DNA of 60,643 nucleotides, from positions 1-60,643 of the forward strand of contig CANMJA010000028.1 of assembly GCA_947498055.1 (NCBI GenBank), given 5' to 3'. Position numbers and translations under genes: made by a program. A model generated the notes under the pieces. The model made no database searches. It had not been told where the DNA came from and saw nothing but the letters and a program-made list of their open reading frames with translations. This DNA is from an uncultured Tenacibaculum sp. GTDB taxonomy: Bacteria > Bacteroidota > Bacteroidia > Flavobacteriales > Flavobacteriaceae. Below, one piece after another: positions 51,108-60,643 of this stretch (positions are counted from its first letter, which is position 1; each line of letters opens with the position of its first letter).

Positions 51108-53309
51108 ATGTGTAAGTGTGTTAAAATAAAAAAGTTAGTTTTTATACTACTATGTTTCATAGTTGGTGTTTCTTCTTATGGGCAAACTTTAGAGAAACCA
51201 AGGATAAAAAATGGAGTTACGTTTTTTTGTAGAAACGATAGAAATACGAATGTAGAATTTTTATTTGATTTTAGAGGGGTTACTTTTGATGCTAATAACG
51301 AATTTATAGTTGAATTATCAGATCCTAATGGAGATTTTACTTCACCTACTAATGTACGACGAATAACTGGAGAAAATAGGACATTTACAGATATTGAAGC
51401 AAATTTTGATTTGCCTGTAGGAACTTATGGTGAAAATTATAGGATTCAAATAAGATCTACAATACCAGCTATGACAGGACCAGCTTCAGATCCTTTTGAA
51501 GCATATTATACTACTTCAGATTTTCTAAGATTAAATGACGGTAATGATGTAGTATTGTGTGGTGGAACTCCTCAAACTATTTCAGTGAATGAAATTGATC
51601 CAAACTTTAATTATGTTTGGTATAAAGATAATGTAATAATTTCAGGAGAAATAAATTCTTCTTTAGAAATATCACAACCAGGAAGATATAGGGCTGCTAT
51701 AGATTATGGATCTTGTACAAATTCAACTTCAGGAGTAGAATCTAATATTATAGATGTAACTTCTGTATCACCAGCAGATTTGATGATAGAAGGAGATAAT
51801 ACTGTTGAAATATGTGCTAATGAAACCTATGAATTAGTAGCAAATAATGATAATGCTTCATTTATATATAAATGGTTTAGAGACGGTACTCAAATAACGG
51901 GTTTACCAGATTATTCACCGAGATATGAAGCTCCAGTAGGTAACCAGTTTGGAGTGTATCATGTAGAAATTGAAGTTGGTGGATGTACAAGTAGATCGCA
52001 AGATGTAACTGTGCAGCAAAAATCAGATGCTGGTTTTGATGTTAATATAGTAGGGGAATCTATTAGAGTTAGATTACCAAGAGAAACAGTAAAGTTATTT
52101 GTAGAACATAATTCAAGTTCGGCTACAGTAACATGGATTAAAGATGGTGTTCCTTTACCAGCAAGTAATTCATTAGAATGGAATGCTGTTGAAGAAGGAG
52201 TGTATTGTGCAGTAGTCGTAGATAATTCATCATCATGTCCTGTGTCTAAAAAGTCACCAGAATATACAGTGTTAGATGTATCTAAAATTGTACCAACAAT
52301 TAGAACTGGTTCAGATTATGCGGATTGTAGTAATGAAGAAACTGTTTTATCTATAGTTGGAATTAAAGGAGAAGCAACAGATGGTAACGAGTATGATTTG
52401 ACATCAGATCAAATTGATATTTTAACATTTCAGTGGTTTAAAGATGGTATAGAAATAGCAGGAGCAACCAATGAACAGTTAACAATAGGTTCTTATAATG
52501 ATAATGGTAATTATTATTTAAATGTGTCTATAAGTGCAACAATGTCTTCTGAATCAAATAGATTAGATGTCTTATTAACAATAACAGGAGTCGAGTTAAT
52601 GTCGTCTTCGGTATCAAATACTCTCTGTCCTGGAGGAACTATAACTTTTAATCTAGATGTAGTTTCTGGTTTTACTTATAAGTGGTTTAAAGATGGAACA
52701 GAGTTTACAGTAGCAGACCCTAGTAATGTAGAAATTAATGAAGTAGGGGTGTATAATGTGACTTTCGAAGGTTTTGGTTGTCTTAATGATATACCACAGA
52801 TAGAAGTTTTAGAGTTTGATGCATCTGTTTTAGAAGTTACGCCTTCCTCAACAGCTTTATTAACACCTGGTGAAGTAGTGAGATTTGAAGCTACAGGAGC
52901 AGATTCTTATGAATGGTATAACGAAGGAGGAGATTTATTATCTTCTAACGAAACTTTAGAAATAGATATTTTAGGAACTTATACTTTGGTAGGTTTAGTA
53001 GATACTTGTAGAGCAGAAATAGAGGTGAATGTAGTAGAAGATGATGGTAAATTAATTATACCAAATATATTAACGCCTTTTAATGCAGATGGTTTGAATG
53101 ATACATGGGAGTTACCTAATCGGTTAGCTTTTCAAACAGATGTACAGGTAATTATATATAACTCAAGAGGTAAAGAAGTGTTAAATACAACAGATTATCA
53201 AAATAATTGGCCAATAGACAATAATTTAAAGGATGGAATGTTATTCTATTTTAAAGTGATAAAAAGTGATAATTTAATAAAAGCAGGAACAATTTCTATA
53301 TTGCAATAA
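51108..53309 (+). CDS. T9SS type B sorting-domain protein (SprC/SprD-region-like)
   Basis: A 733-residue exported protein with a signal peptide (residues 1-27, ending SYGQ), several Ig-like or PKD-like repeats (FNYVWYKDNVIISGE, FIYKWFRDGTQITGL, FQWFKDGIEIAGATN, FTYKWFKDGTEFT), and a gliding-type C-terminal domain: LIIPNILTPFNADGLNDTWE ... VQVIIYNSRGKEV ... LKDGMLFYFKVI. This is the type B (CHU_C) sorting domain. It heads the operon before the PorP/SprF-like gene (four bases) and the giant adhesin. In Flavobacterium johnsoniae sprC and sprD precede sprB; this is the positional counterpart, which is inference. Confidence 0.85.
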   Translation: MCKCVKIKKLVFILLCFIVGVSSYGQTLEKPRIKNGVTFFCRNDRNTNVEFLFDFRGVTFDANNEFIVELSDPNGDFTSPTNVRRITGENRTFTDIEANFDLPVGTYGENYRIQIRSTIPAMTGPASDPFEAYYTTSDFLRLNDGNDVVLCGGTPQTISVNEIDPNFNYVWYKDNVIISGEINSSLEISQPGRYRAAIDYGSCTNSTSGVESNIIDVTSVSPADLMIEGDNTVEICANETYELVANNDNASFIYKWFRDGTQITGLPDYSPRYEAPVGNQFGVYHVEIEVGGCTSRSQDVTVQQKSDAGFDVNIVGESIRVRLPRETVKLFVEHNSSSATVTWIKDGVPLPASNSLEWNAVEEGVYCAVVVDNSSSCPVSKKSPEYTVLDVSKIVPTIRTGSDYADCSNEETVLSIVGIKGEATDGNEYDLTSDQIDILTFQWFKDGIEIAGATNEQLTIGSYNDNGNYYLNVSISATMSSESNRLDVLLTITGVELMSSSVSNTLCPGGTITFNLDVVSGFTYKWFKDGTEFTVADPSNVEINEVGVYNVTFEGFGCLNDIPQIEVLEFDASVLEVTPSSTALLTPGEVVRFEATGADSYEWYNEGGDLLSSNETLEIDILGTYTLVGLVDTCRAEIEVNVVEDDGKLIIPNILTPFNADGLNDTWELPNRLAFQTDVQVIIYNSRGKEVLNTTDYQNNWPIDNNLKDGMLFYFKVIKSDNLIKAGTISILQ

Positions 53310-53313
53310 TTTT

Positions 53314-55221
53314 ATGGTAAAAAAAATTACTTTAGTATTGTTTTTTATAATGTTAAACCTATCATGTTTTTCGCAAACAAGTATAGGTGAAGATGCATAT
53401 AATGGATTTTCTTCAAGAAGCTTTATGAAGTTTAATAACTTTATGACGGTTCCAACATTTTCGTTATTACACAGAGAAACATCTACAATAGAAGCAATAA
53501 GTAGAAGTTCTAATATTGAATTTGAAGATGCTTCAAGGTTACATGTTATTAGTTATTCTGGAAAAATGAGAGAGAATGTAGGTGCCGGAATCGCTTTCTT
53601 TCAACAAGAAATAGGTGTGTTTAAAGATTTTGGAGCAATGGCTAATTATGCATATCAGCTAAAATTAGGAGCTAAAAATAAATTAACATTTGGTTTTAAC
53701 TTTTTTTATAGTAGAAGAGGAATAGATCAACCTAGAGTTTTATCTAATGGAACAGATCCATTAATAAATAATTATCAAGATAAACCAGTAGTTGTTTTAC
53801 AGCCTGCAGCAACTTTTTCTTTTGGAAACTTCGATGTGGGAGTGTTTTTTGAAAATTTGGGAGACTTTAATTTAAAAACAAGTAATTTAGTAACCTCTTT
53901 TGCAGATAAAACAATTTCAGGTCATGCAGCTTACAGCTATAAGTTAAAAACTTCTAAAGGGTTGTTTGAAAATACAACTCTTAGATTGTTAGGTATAGCC
54001 AGGAGATCTAAAGTAGATGGATTTTCTTATGCAGGTACATTTTTAGTAGATTTACCAAAAGCGGGTTGGATTAAAGCAGGTTATGATAAATTATACGGTT
54101 TGAATGCCGGTTTTGGTGTTAATTTAAATCAAAGATTATCTATCGGTTTTGCATATGAAAAACAAGAAAACCTAAGTGGTACTAATGAAGTTGGATTAAT
54201 TTATAGATTAGGTAGAAAAAGAGGAGGAGTAAAAATAACATTACCAACGAATACACCAGAACCTATAGAACGTAGAAAAGAAGAGTACGAAAACCCAGAA
54301 CATAACGATCTTTCTAAAGAAATTAGAATAATGCAAGATTCTGTAGATGTACTAAATAAAAAAGTGAATGAAGTATTAAGAACTTTTAATAAAGATCCTG
54401 ATAAGGTAGTTAAAGAAGCAACAAAAGAAAAACCAAGAAATAATACTAATATAAATAATAGTAGTAAAGATAAAGAAAATAATAATTCAACAACACCTAC
54501 GGAGGTTAAACCTAAAGAAGAAAAAGACCAATCTTTACCTAGAAGAAAAGATACTCCTTGGAGAGAAAAAGAAATAGTTAGAACAGGAGGAGGAGGTACT
54601 ATGTATTATGTTGCTTTTGATCAATTTAAAGATATTAATAAAGCAAAAGATTTAGTTAAAAAATATAAGAAAAGAAAGTTAAAGGTTAGGTATGTTAAAG
54701 ATCCTAAGTATAATAAATATGTAGTTTATTATAAGCGTTTTGGTAAAAAAGACGATGCAAATGAAATTATTGAAGAGGTAAATGGTACTGGCAAAAAAGG
54801 AGTGGAGAAAGATGGTGATACAAAAAAAGATAATGATATAAGTAGTCTTAAGGAAGCTAAAGAAAAATCTTCAATAGATAATTTATATCTCATGAAAATA
54901 ACTCTAGGTGCACAAGGAGAAACTTACAAAGAGCCTAAACCGCAGCCAAGAGCAAGGGTAACAACAGTTAGAAAAATAGGTGATTTAGAAGAAGGTTACT
55001 ATTTACAAGTGGGTGTTTTCTCTAAAAAAGCATATGCAGATAGACTTTTAGATGAATTACAAGCAGACGGCATAAATGCAGATTATTATTTGAATCCAAA
55101 AACAGGAAACCGACATGTTTATATCCATAAAACAAATGATAGGGCAGAGATCATTAGATTATATAATAGTAATTTAAATGGATCATATTACGATATAAAA
55201 AATATAATACGAATAAGATAA
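53314..55221 (+). CDS. PorP/SprF-like membrane protein fused to two SPOR domains
   Basis: A 635-residue protein. A signal peptide (1-20) and a PorP/SprF-type barrel (about 20-310; YNGFSSRSFMKFNNFMTVPT, NVGAGIAFFQQEIGVFKDFG, KLTFGFNFFYSRRG) are followed by a Lys/Asn/Glu-rich linker (310-425) and two SPOR domains (about 429-490, MYYVAFDQFKDINKAKDLV; about 555-635, YYLQVGVFSKKAYADRLL). SPOR domains bind denuded peptidoglycan, so this would tether the outer-membrane barrel to the cell wall. SprF and PorP help type IX export of partner proteins such as SprB. Here the SprF-like gene lies before the giant adhesin, not after it. Confidence 0.85.
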   Translation: MVKKITLVLFFIMLNLSCFSQTSIGEDAYNGFSSRSFMKFNNFMTVPTFSLLHRETSTIEAISRSSNIEFEDASRLHVISYSGKMRENVGAGIAFFQQEIGVFKDFGAMANYAYQLKLGAKNKLTFGFNFFYSRRGIDQPRVLSNGTDPLINNYQDKPVVVLQPAATFSFGNFDVGVFFENLGDFNLKTSNLVTSFADKTISGHAAYSYKLKTSKGLFENTTLRLLGIARRSKVDGFSYAGTFLVDLPKAGWIKAGYDKLYGLNAGFGVNLNQRLSIGFAYEKQENLSGTNEVGLIYRLGRKRGGVKITLPTNTPEPIERRKEEYENPEHNDLSKEIRIMQDSVDVLNKKVNEVLRTFNKDPDKVVKEATKEKPRNNTNINNSSKDKENNNSTTPTEVKPKEEKDQSLPRRKDTPWREKEIVRTGGGGTMYYVAFDQFKDINKAKDLVKKYKKRKLKVRYVKDPKYNKYVVYYKRFGKKDDANEIIEEVNGTGKKGVEKDGDTKKDNDISSLKEAKEKSSIDNLYLMKITLGAQGETYKEPKPQPRARVTTVRKIGDLEEGYYLQVGVFSKKAYADRLLDELQADGINADYYLNPKTGNRHVYIHKTNDRAEIIRLYNSNLNGSYYDIKNIIRIR

Positions 55222-55309
55222 TTTTTAAAAAACAAAAAAAAAACGTACATTTATAGTAATGTTTTTGATTTTCAGTTGTTTAGAAGTTGTACTTTAAAAT
55301 CCCCAAAAA

Positions 55310-58300
55310 ATGAATAGAAAAATACTTTTTCTTTTTATAGTTTTTAATTTATTCTTTTCTTTTTCTCAAAAAAAAGAGAAAATAAATATAGATTTTCTGT
55401 TAAAAGATAGAAAAGTTAAGGAAACACCGCCAGGTAATATTATGGCAAATAGATTGCCTGATGTACCTTTTACACAAAGACTAGGTGTTGGTGGAGTAAA
55501 TGTTAAAGGTAATGTTACTTTTGTAGGAAATAATATTTTAAATAGAGACCTGAGAGGGATTCAACTATATACTCGAAGTAACAGAACTTCTATTTTTAGA
55601 GATAGATGTGGTAGGCGTTATAGAGATTTTACATATACATTAGTATCAGTTCTAGGTCCAAATGAACAGCACCCAAATCCTTTAGATTCTGATTTGTATT
55701 TTGTTTCAGATGTAGATTTCTGTAATAGACCAACTTATACTAGGTTTGGAGATGTTGATTTTAATAATGGTGATTTATTTATGAGTTACATAGATGTTGA
55801 TGATTCTGAGGGAATTCCTGGAAATGCTGATACATTTTCTTCATCAAAATCTACATTGGATTTACCAGATTGTTCAAGAGTGGTACATGCAGGTTTATAT
55901 TGGGCAGGTGTTTTTCCTTATGATAATTGGGAAACTGAAGGAGCAAGACCAGGAGATTATAGAAACATTAAATTTAAACTGCCAGGGCAAAATTATCAAG
56001 ATATAACAGGGGATGTTATTTATGACAACGGTATTGTAACACAAAGACCTTATGTGTGTTATAAAGATATTACAGCAGAAGTTCAGGCACTTTCTAATCC
56101 TGAAGGAGATTATTTTGCAGGAAATATAAGAGCTACTACAGGTTGGGATCAAAGAAATGGTTTAGGAGGATCTGCAGGATGGGTAATGGTTGTTATCTAT
56201 GAAAATGAAACAGAAGATAGTAGAAATATTAATATATTCGATGGCTTTTCTACTATTGATGGTACTAATAATACAGATGTAGAGTTTACAGGATTTACTA
56301 CAATCCCTTCTGGGCCAGTAAGAGCCCAGTTTTTAACTGCTGCTTTAGAAGGAGATAATTTTATTTCTGGAGATAGATTTCAAATTCAGAATAATGCAGG
56401 TGGGTACGTGAATGTTAGTACACCAACTAGAAATCCAGAAACAAATTTCTTTAACGGAAGTATTACTAAATATGATAATTTTGTTACTGATAGAAATTTA
56501 GCCAGTGAAAATACCTTAGGTTTTGATATAGATTTATTTGAAATTAATAATCTAGGTAACCCAATTATTAGAAATAATCAGACAAGTTTAGATGTTCGAT
56601 TTACAACTAGTGGAGATGTATATTGGCCTTTTTTAAATGTAATGGCCATTGAAATAATTCAACCAGATATTCAGTTAGTTAAAACTGTTGAAGATTCATC
56701 AGGTACTGATATAACTGGTTCCACAACTCCTGTTAATTTGGGAGCTGATTTATGGTATAATATTACATTTCAGAATATTGGAACAGATGATGCTATTAAT
56801 ACTAAGATTACAGATAGATTACCTAAAAATATAACTTTTGACCTTGCAGAATTTGAGGCTTCATTACCAACTGGTATAACTTTAGATAGTTATACACCAC
56901 CAACATCTCCAGAATTTAGAGGAGAATTTGTTTTATCTATAGCAGATGATCTTGTACAAGAGAAAGGAGAAGAACATGAAATACGATTTCGTGTACAAGT
57001 TGTCACTGATTGTAATTTATTAACCGATGTTTGTTCAAATATCATAGAAAATCAGGCTTTTGCAAAATATGATGGGCTCAGAGGAGGAGTAAATGTAGAT
57101 AATGAGCCTAGTGTTTCTGGTATAGATGCTTGTAATTTCGGAATAGCAGGATCGTCTAATTTTTTAGTAGATATAAGTACTTGTAGTAGTTCTGCGCAAA
57201 ATGTTACATTATGTGGTACTTCTGTTGATTTAACTGCAGGAGATGGCTTTGGTTCATATGAATGGAGAGATAGCTCAGGAGTAATAGGAAATACACAAAC
57301 TATTACCGTAAGTGCAGCAGGAACTTATACAGTTACTAAAGAAAACCCACCAGGTTCACCATCAGCTTGTGTTCCTTTTGATGAGACATTTAATGTGTCA
57401 TCCTTCGGTACAGCTACTAATCCTATCATACCTTTTGCAGATGAAGTTTTTACTTGTACTACCGATAGTAATTTACAATTAGCAGAAATTTATCTTTGTG
57501 GTTCTTCAGATTCTCGTACCATAAATACAGGGCTAGGTGCACCCACTACAATAAAATGGGAAATATTAACTGGTGTATCAAGTTCTCCTCCTTCGGAAGC
57601 CTCTAAATGTCCAGATATAAATGGTGTTTGGTCATCAGTAACTACAGATGCAAATAATCCAATAAGAACTTTTTCAGAAGAAGGAAGGTATAGATTAGTT
57701 GTAGAGCACCCTACCTGTCCTCCACAACGTTATTATTTTGATATATTTAAAGGTCCTATTACACCCGATATACAAATAGAGAATATTATATGTAATACTC
57801 CAGGTAGCATAACAGTAAGAGCACCTAATGACTATGAATATGCTATCGTAAGAGCCAATGCTCCAGAGCCTGTGGATTCTGATTATCAGCCTAGCACGCC
57901 ATTAAATGCTCCTTTTGTATTTACTGTGCCAGTAGGAGATGAAGGTCTGTATGATATATACATTAAAAACGATAGGACTAGTTGTGTGTATCTTTCTGAA
58001 GATGAAGAAGTAAGGCTTGTTGATATGGATGTAGTTATTGATACAGATCCAATTTTATGTGAAGGAGATACTGGGGAAATAAGTGTAAGAATAAACAGTC
58101 CAACATCTGGTTCATATACCTATAGAATATTAAGAGGGAGCTCTGTAATTAATAGTTTTGGACCAACAACAGATAGGTCTGTAGATTTTCCAGTAACTAG
58201 TTCTGGTGTTTACACAGTAGAGGTAATGGGGAATGATAATAGTTGTTCCTTTACACGTGATACACCTGCATTTAATGTTCCAGATAGATTAAATATTACA

Positions 58301-60643
58301 GCGGTAAATACAAAAGATATTAATTGTACAGATGGTAGAATTACTATAACAGGTAGTGGAGGTACTCCTCCTGCATCAGGATATGGTTTTGCTGTTTGGT
58401 CTTACGTGCCTTCTGCAACGGCAATAGCTCCACCAGTTTTTTATGCTAATATTAGTGATATTCCTAGTTATAATTTATCCTCACCATTTAATGTACCTTC
58501 AGGTTCAGAAGGAACCTATGAATTCATTGTAATAGATGATAATAATTGTACTCAAATTTCATCTCCTGTAACCATACTATTAGAAGAAGAATTACAATTC
58601 ACAGAATCACATACAGATGTCACTTGTTCTTCGGGAGGAACAATAACTATTACTACAGTTAACCCTCCAGGAGTAATAGGACATACATTAGAATACAGTA
58701 TAGATGGAGGAAGTACTTATGGAAATTCAAACTTTTTCAATAGTCTACCTGCAGGGTCTTATACGATAGATATAAGAGCTACAAAAAATGGATTTTCTTG
58801 TAATTATCCAGTAGGACCAATAGACATAGGTACGGTTTCAACTCCAAGTAGTACAGCTAGTTTAACAACAGATTCAACCTGTACTCAACCTAATGGAGTA
58901 ATTACATTTACTGCAGCAACAGGCGGAGTTGGTCCTTATGTTTATGGGGTTAATGGAAATTATTCTAGTTCATTAATTAAAAATAATATAACTCCTGGAA
59001 CTTATGTGTTAACAGTTAGAGATAGTAATAACTGTGTGACACCAGTAAGTACAATAAATGTAGATTCACATCCTGTGATTCCAGATATTCCGAATACTAT
59101 TGATTATAATTGTGATGGTACAGCAACTGTAACACTTAATCCTCCTACCATTCCTAATTTAACTTATACATATAGTATAGATGGAGGCGCTGAGCAAACT
59201 TCGAATGTGTTTACAAACGTAAACCCAGCAGCACATACATTTACAGTACGAACGCCCAGAGCGTGTCCAAGAGATTTTATTATCAATGTGTTACAAAATC
59301 AACAATTTACAGGTACTCTATTAGGTAGTACGAATTCTGAGTGTAATGGATCAGATAATGGAACGATAACTGTATCAGCTAATAATTTTAATGGAGGTAG
59401 TTATGAGTATACAATAGACGGAGGAGCAACATGGACATCAACTTCGGATAATCCATTTAGAATTGTGGGAGTTGAAGCAGGTATACATAATGTGAGAGTT
59501 AGGGAAGGAGTATGTGAAAGAAATTTAGGTGATGTTAGAATAACAGAACCAATGCCTTTAACAGTTTCAGGTTCTATAACAACAACATCTAGTTGTACTA
59601 CAGCAAATACAGCATCAGTTACTGTTCAAGGTAATGGAGGAACACCTCCTTATGAATTTAGTATTGATGGTGGAATGACTTGGCAAACTTCAACAGTTTT
59701 TTCTGGATTATCAGCAGGTACTTATACAGTTAATATTAGAGATGATAACAATTGTACTGAGTGTGGTTGTTCTACAGATCCTTTTTCAAATGGAAGTTTT
59801 GAAAATATTACTCCACCAATATCCACATTTAGAATTACAAGTGAAGATAATATTGAAGGATGGGATACTGATGCAGATAATCAAATAGAAATATGGAGAA
59901 GTGGAAATGGTGGAGTACCAGCTTCTGATGGTATCTATTTTGCAGAGTTAAATGCAAATCTACCTTCTGCTCTATATCAAGAATTTTGTACATTACCAGG
60001 AGATGTAATTTCTTGGTCTTTAGATCATAGAGGAAGATCAGGAACAGATGTAGCTCAAGTAAGAATAGGAGGAAGTTTAACGCCATCGCCTTCAGACTTT
60101 ACACAAAATATGAGTGATGGAAATACTGCATGGGGTTCATATAGTGGAAATTATACAGTACCAGCGGGTCAAACTACTACAGTTATTTCTTTCGTAGCAG
60201 TTTCTACAGCTACAGGAAGTTTGTCTATAGGTAATTTCATTGATAATGTAAATATGGTGGTAAATAAAGTTGGATGTACTCCGTTTGAAATTGTTATAGA
60301 TCCACCAGCTTCTGTAGATTTCACATTAGATCCAGTAGTTTGTTACGATGGTAGTAATGAAGAGGTTGTAGTCTCAATTACATCAGGAGCATCTCCATTC
60401 AATATTTATTTAAATGGCTCGGCTACAGCAATTGGATCAGTGAGTGGAACACCAACTGTAGGAAGCCCATTAACTTATACAATAAATTCGGGTTTATTAA
60501 TAGGAAGTGATAATTCAGTACGAATTATAGATGGCAAGGGATGTGAGAATACAGTAACTTCATTAATTAACCCACAATTAACAGGTACAGTAGTACCTAC
60601 AGATGCAAATTGTGCTGTAGATTCAGGGCGAATAGAAGTAAAT
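55310..60643 (+). CDS. SprB-like giant T9SS adhesin, partial
   Basis: An open frame from ATG 55310 to the right edge (1778 codons, no stop). The signal peptide ends FSFSQ. Residues about 450-570 resemble a DUF11-type repeat (LWYNITFQNIGTDDAINTKI). SprB repeats follow, each with YxYSIDGG and aGtYTVxxRDxNNC: at about 1127, 1286, 1365 and 1447. Between residues about 1492 and 1651 sits a different domain (NGSFE ... EGWDTDADNQIEIW ... FAELNA), lectin-like by look. SprB is the cell-surface gliding adhesin exported by T9SS and moved by the gliding motor. A weak hairpin lies at 55247-55262, in the 88-base gap. Confidence 0.82.
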   Translation, partial: MNRKILFLFIVFNLFFSFSQKKEKINIDFLLKDRKVKETPPGNIMANRLPDVPFTQRLGVGGVNVKGNVTFVGNNILNRDLRGIQLYTRSNRTSIFRDRCGRRYRDFTYTLVSVLGPNEQHPNPLDSDLYFVSDVDFCNRPTYTRFGDVDFNNGDLFMSYIDVDDSEGIPGNADTFSSSKSTLDLPDCSRVVHAGLYWAGVFPYDNWETEGARPGDYRNIKFKLPGQNYQDITGDVIYDNGIVTQRPYVCYKDITAEVQALSNPEGDYFAGNIRATTGWDQRNGLGGSAGWVMVVIYENETEDSRNINIFDGFSTIDGTNNTDVEFTGFTTIPSGPVRAQFLTAALEGDNFISGDRFQIQNNAGGYVNVSTPTRNPETNFFNGSITKYDNFVTDRNLASENTLGFDIDLFEINNLGNPIIRNNQTSLDVRFTTSGDVYWPFLNVMAIEIIQPDIQLVKTVEDSSGTDITGSTTPVNLGADLWYNITFQNIGTDDAINTKITDRLPKNITFDLAEFEASLPTGITLDSYTPPTSPEFRGEFVLSIADDLVQEKGEEHEIRFRVQVVTDCNLLTDVCSNIIENQAFAKYDGLRGGVNVDNEPSVSGIDACNFGIAGSSNFLVDISTCSSSAQNVTLCGTSVDLTAGDGFGSYEWRDSSGVIGNTQTITVSAAGTYTVTKENPPGSPSACVPFDETFNVSSFGTATNPIIPFADEVFTCTTDSNLQLAEIYLCGSSDSRTINTGLGAPTTIKWEILTGVSSSPPSEASKCPDINGVWSSVTTDANNPIRTFSEEGRYRLVVEHPTCPPQRYYFDIFKGPITPDIQIENIICNTPGSITVRAPNDYEYAIVRANAPEPVDSDYQPSTPLNAPFVFTVPVGDEGLYDIYIKNDRTSCVYLSEDEEVRLVDMDVVIDTDPILCEGDTGEISVRINSPTSGSYTYRILRGSSVINSFGPTTDRSVDFPVTSSGVYTVEVMGNDNSCSFTRDTPAFNVPDRLNITAVNTKDINCTDGRITITGSGGTPPASGYGFAVWSYVPSATAIAPPVFYANISDIPSYNLSSPFNVPSGSEGTYEFIVIDDNNCTQISSPVTILLEEELQFTESHTDVTCSSGGTITITTVNPPGVIGHTLEYSIDGGSTYGNSNFFNSLPAGSYTIDIRATKNGFSCNYPVGPIDIGTVSTPSSTASLTTDSTCTQPNGVITFTAATGGVGPYVYGVNGNYSSSLIKNNITPGTYVLTVRDSNNCVTPVSTINVDSHPVIPDIPNTIDYNCDGTATVTLNPPTIPNLTYTYSIDGGAEQTSNVFTNVNPAAHTFTVRTPRACPRDFIINVLQNQQFTGTLLGSTNSECNGSDNGTITVSANNFNGGSYEYTIDGGATWTSTSDNPFRIVGVEAGIHNVRVREGVCERNLGDVRITEPMPLTVSGSITTTSSCTTANTASVTVQGNGGTPPYEFSIDGGMTWQTSTVFSGLSAGTYTVNIRDDNNCTECGCSTDPFSNGSFENITPPISTFRITSEDNIEGWDTDADNQIEIWRSGNGGVPASDGIYFAELNANLPSALYQEFCTLPGDVISWSLDHRGRSGTDVAQVRIGGSLTPSPSDFTQNMSDGNTAWGSYSGNYTVPAGQTTTVISFVAVSTATGSLSIGNFIDNVNMVVNKVGCTPFEIVIDPPASVDFTLDPVVCYDGSNEEVVVSITSGASPFNIYLNGSATAIGSVSGTPTVGSPLTYTINSGLLIGSDNSVRIIDGKGCENTVTSLINPQLTGTVVPTDANCAVDSGRIEVN

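Noticed and set aside
55247..55266. five-pair hairpin with T-run between the SprF-like gene and the giant adhesin
   Set aside because: The stem is short and the DNA is AT-rich, so I do not claim an attenuator.
55794..56006. short plus-strand frame inside the giant adhesin gene
   Set aside because: The adhesin frame runs open through it; this frame is out of phase with it and without a domain.
59835..60086. minus-strand leucine-rich frame in the adhesin gene
   Set aside because: It is antisense to the lectin-like domain; its hydrophobicity reflects base composition.
1..60643. CRISPR arrays, tRNAs, rRNAs or insertion sequences
   Set aside because: I looked for regular repeats, tRNA T-loop sequences and transposase motifs and saw none; a covariance-model scan could still find a small RNA I missed.

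Overview
The window reads as a chromosomal piece of a marine-type Flavobacteriaceae bacterium (phylum Bacteroidota; Tenacibaculum/Polaribacter-like is my inference). The evidence is low-GC DNA, type IX secretion system (T9SS) C-terminal sorting domains, a PorQ, a PorP/SprF-like protein and a SprB-type giant adhesin, a SusC/TonB-like receptor, flavobacterial lipoproteins, and promoters of the Bacteroidota kind (TTG, about 19 bases, TAnnTTTG). No tRNA, rRNA, CRISPR array or insertion sequence was recognised.

Layout. 1-1000: two small secreted-peptide precursors, one with a double-glycine leader and one with twin CX3CX3C cysteine triads. 1004-7480 (minus): a large SF1 helicase, three lipoprotein/membrane genes of unknown role, and a ybaB - DUF2752 - CCC-motif operon. 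7543-13641: oligopeptidase B, a cysteine-synthase-family enzyme behind an unusual hairpin leader, a second GG-leader peptide, a NamZ-type muramidase, and a LolC/E-like permease transcribed divergently from it. 14225-16499: an LRR-containing T9SS cargo followed by a signal-peptide-only gene, then a decayed Crp/Fnr pseudogene. 17473-22435: pyrG, rpmH and carB (carB lacks the allosteric domain). 23701-26832: a DUF1800/DUF1501 pair with a T9SS tail. 26950-33017 (mostly minus): a TonB-type receptor and a five-gene run pyrR-pyrB-X-(sorting domain only)-rnz. 33164-38530: a SulP transporter, a gene broken by an in-frame stop, a MORN lipoprotein, a methyltransferase, a membrane protein and a Crp/Fnr regulator. 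38572-45296 (minus): a block of exported WG, SecDF-head, TPR and carboxypeptidase proteins, with an apparent -1 frameshift between two of them. 45302-50852: housekeeping genes (coaD, ddl, PASTA protein, rluD-like, cmk) and porQ. 51108 to the window end: a T9SS/gliding operon of a sorting-domain protein, a PorP/SprF-like protein fused to two SPOR domains, and the first 1778 codons of a SprB-like giant adhesin running off the edge.

How they fit together. De novo pyrimidine synthesis is spread over several units here (carB, pyrB, pyrR, pyrG), with cmk and rpmH as growth genes. The other theme is T9SS export: porQ, the spr-like operon and at least four cargo proteins. A short C-rich leader motif (TCCC or TCCCC just before the start codon) recurs before all five T9SS-linked genes that head a unit or a spaced position, and before only one other gene I noticed. 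The most notable unexplained items are a dnaX-type slippery heptamer at an overlapping gene junction (40600-40606), the twin-triad cysteine peptide at 729, genes that encode only a signal or only a sorting domain, and the C-rich leader motif.
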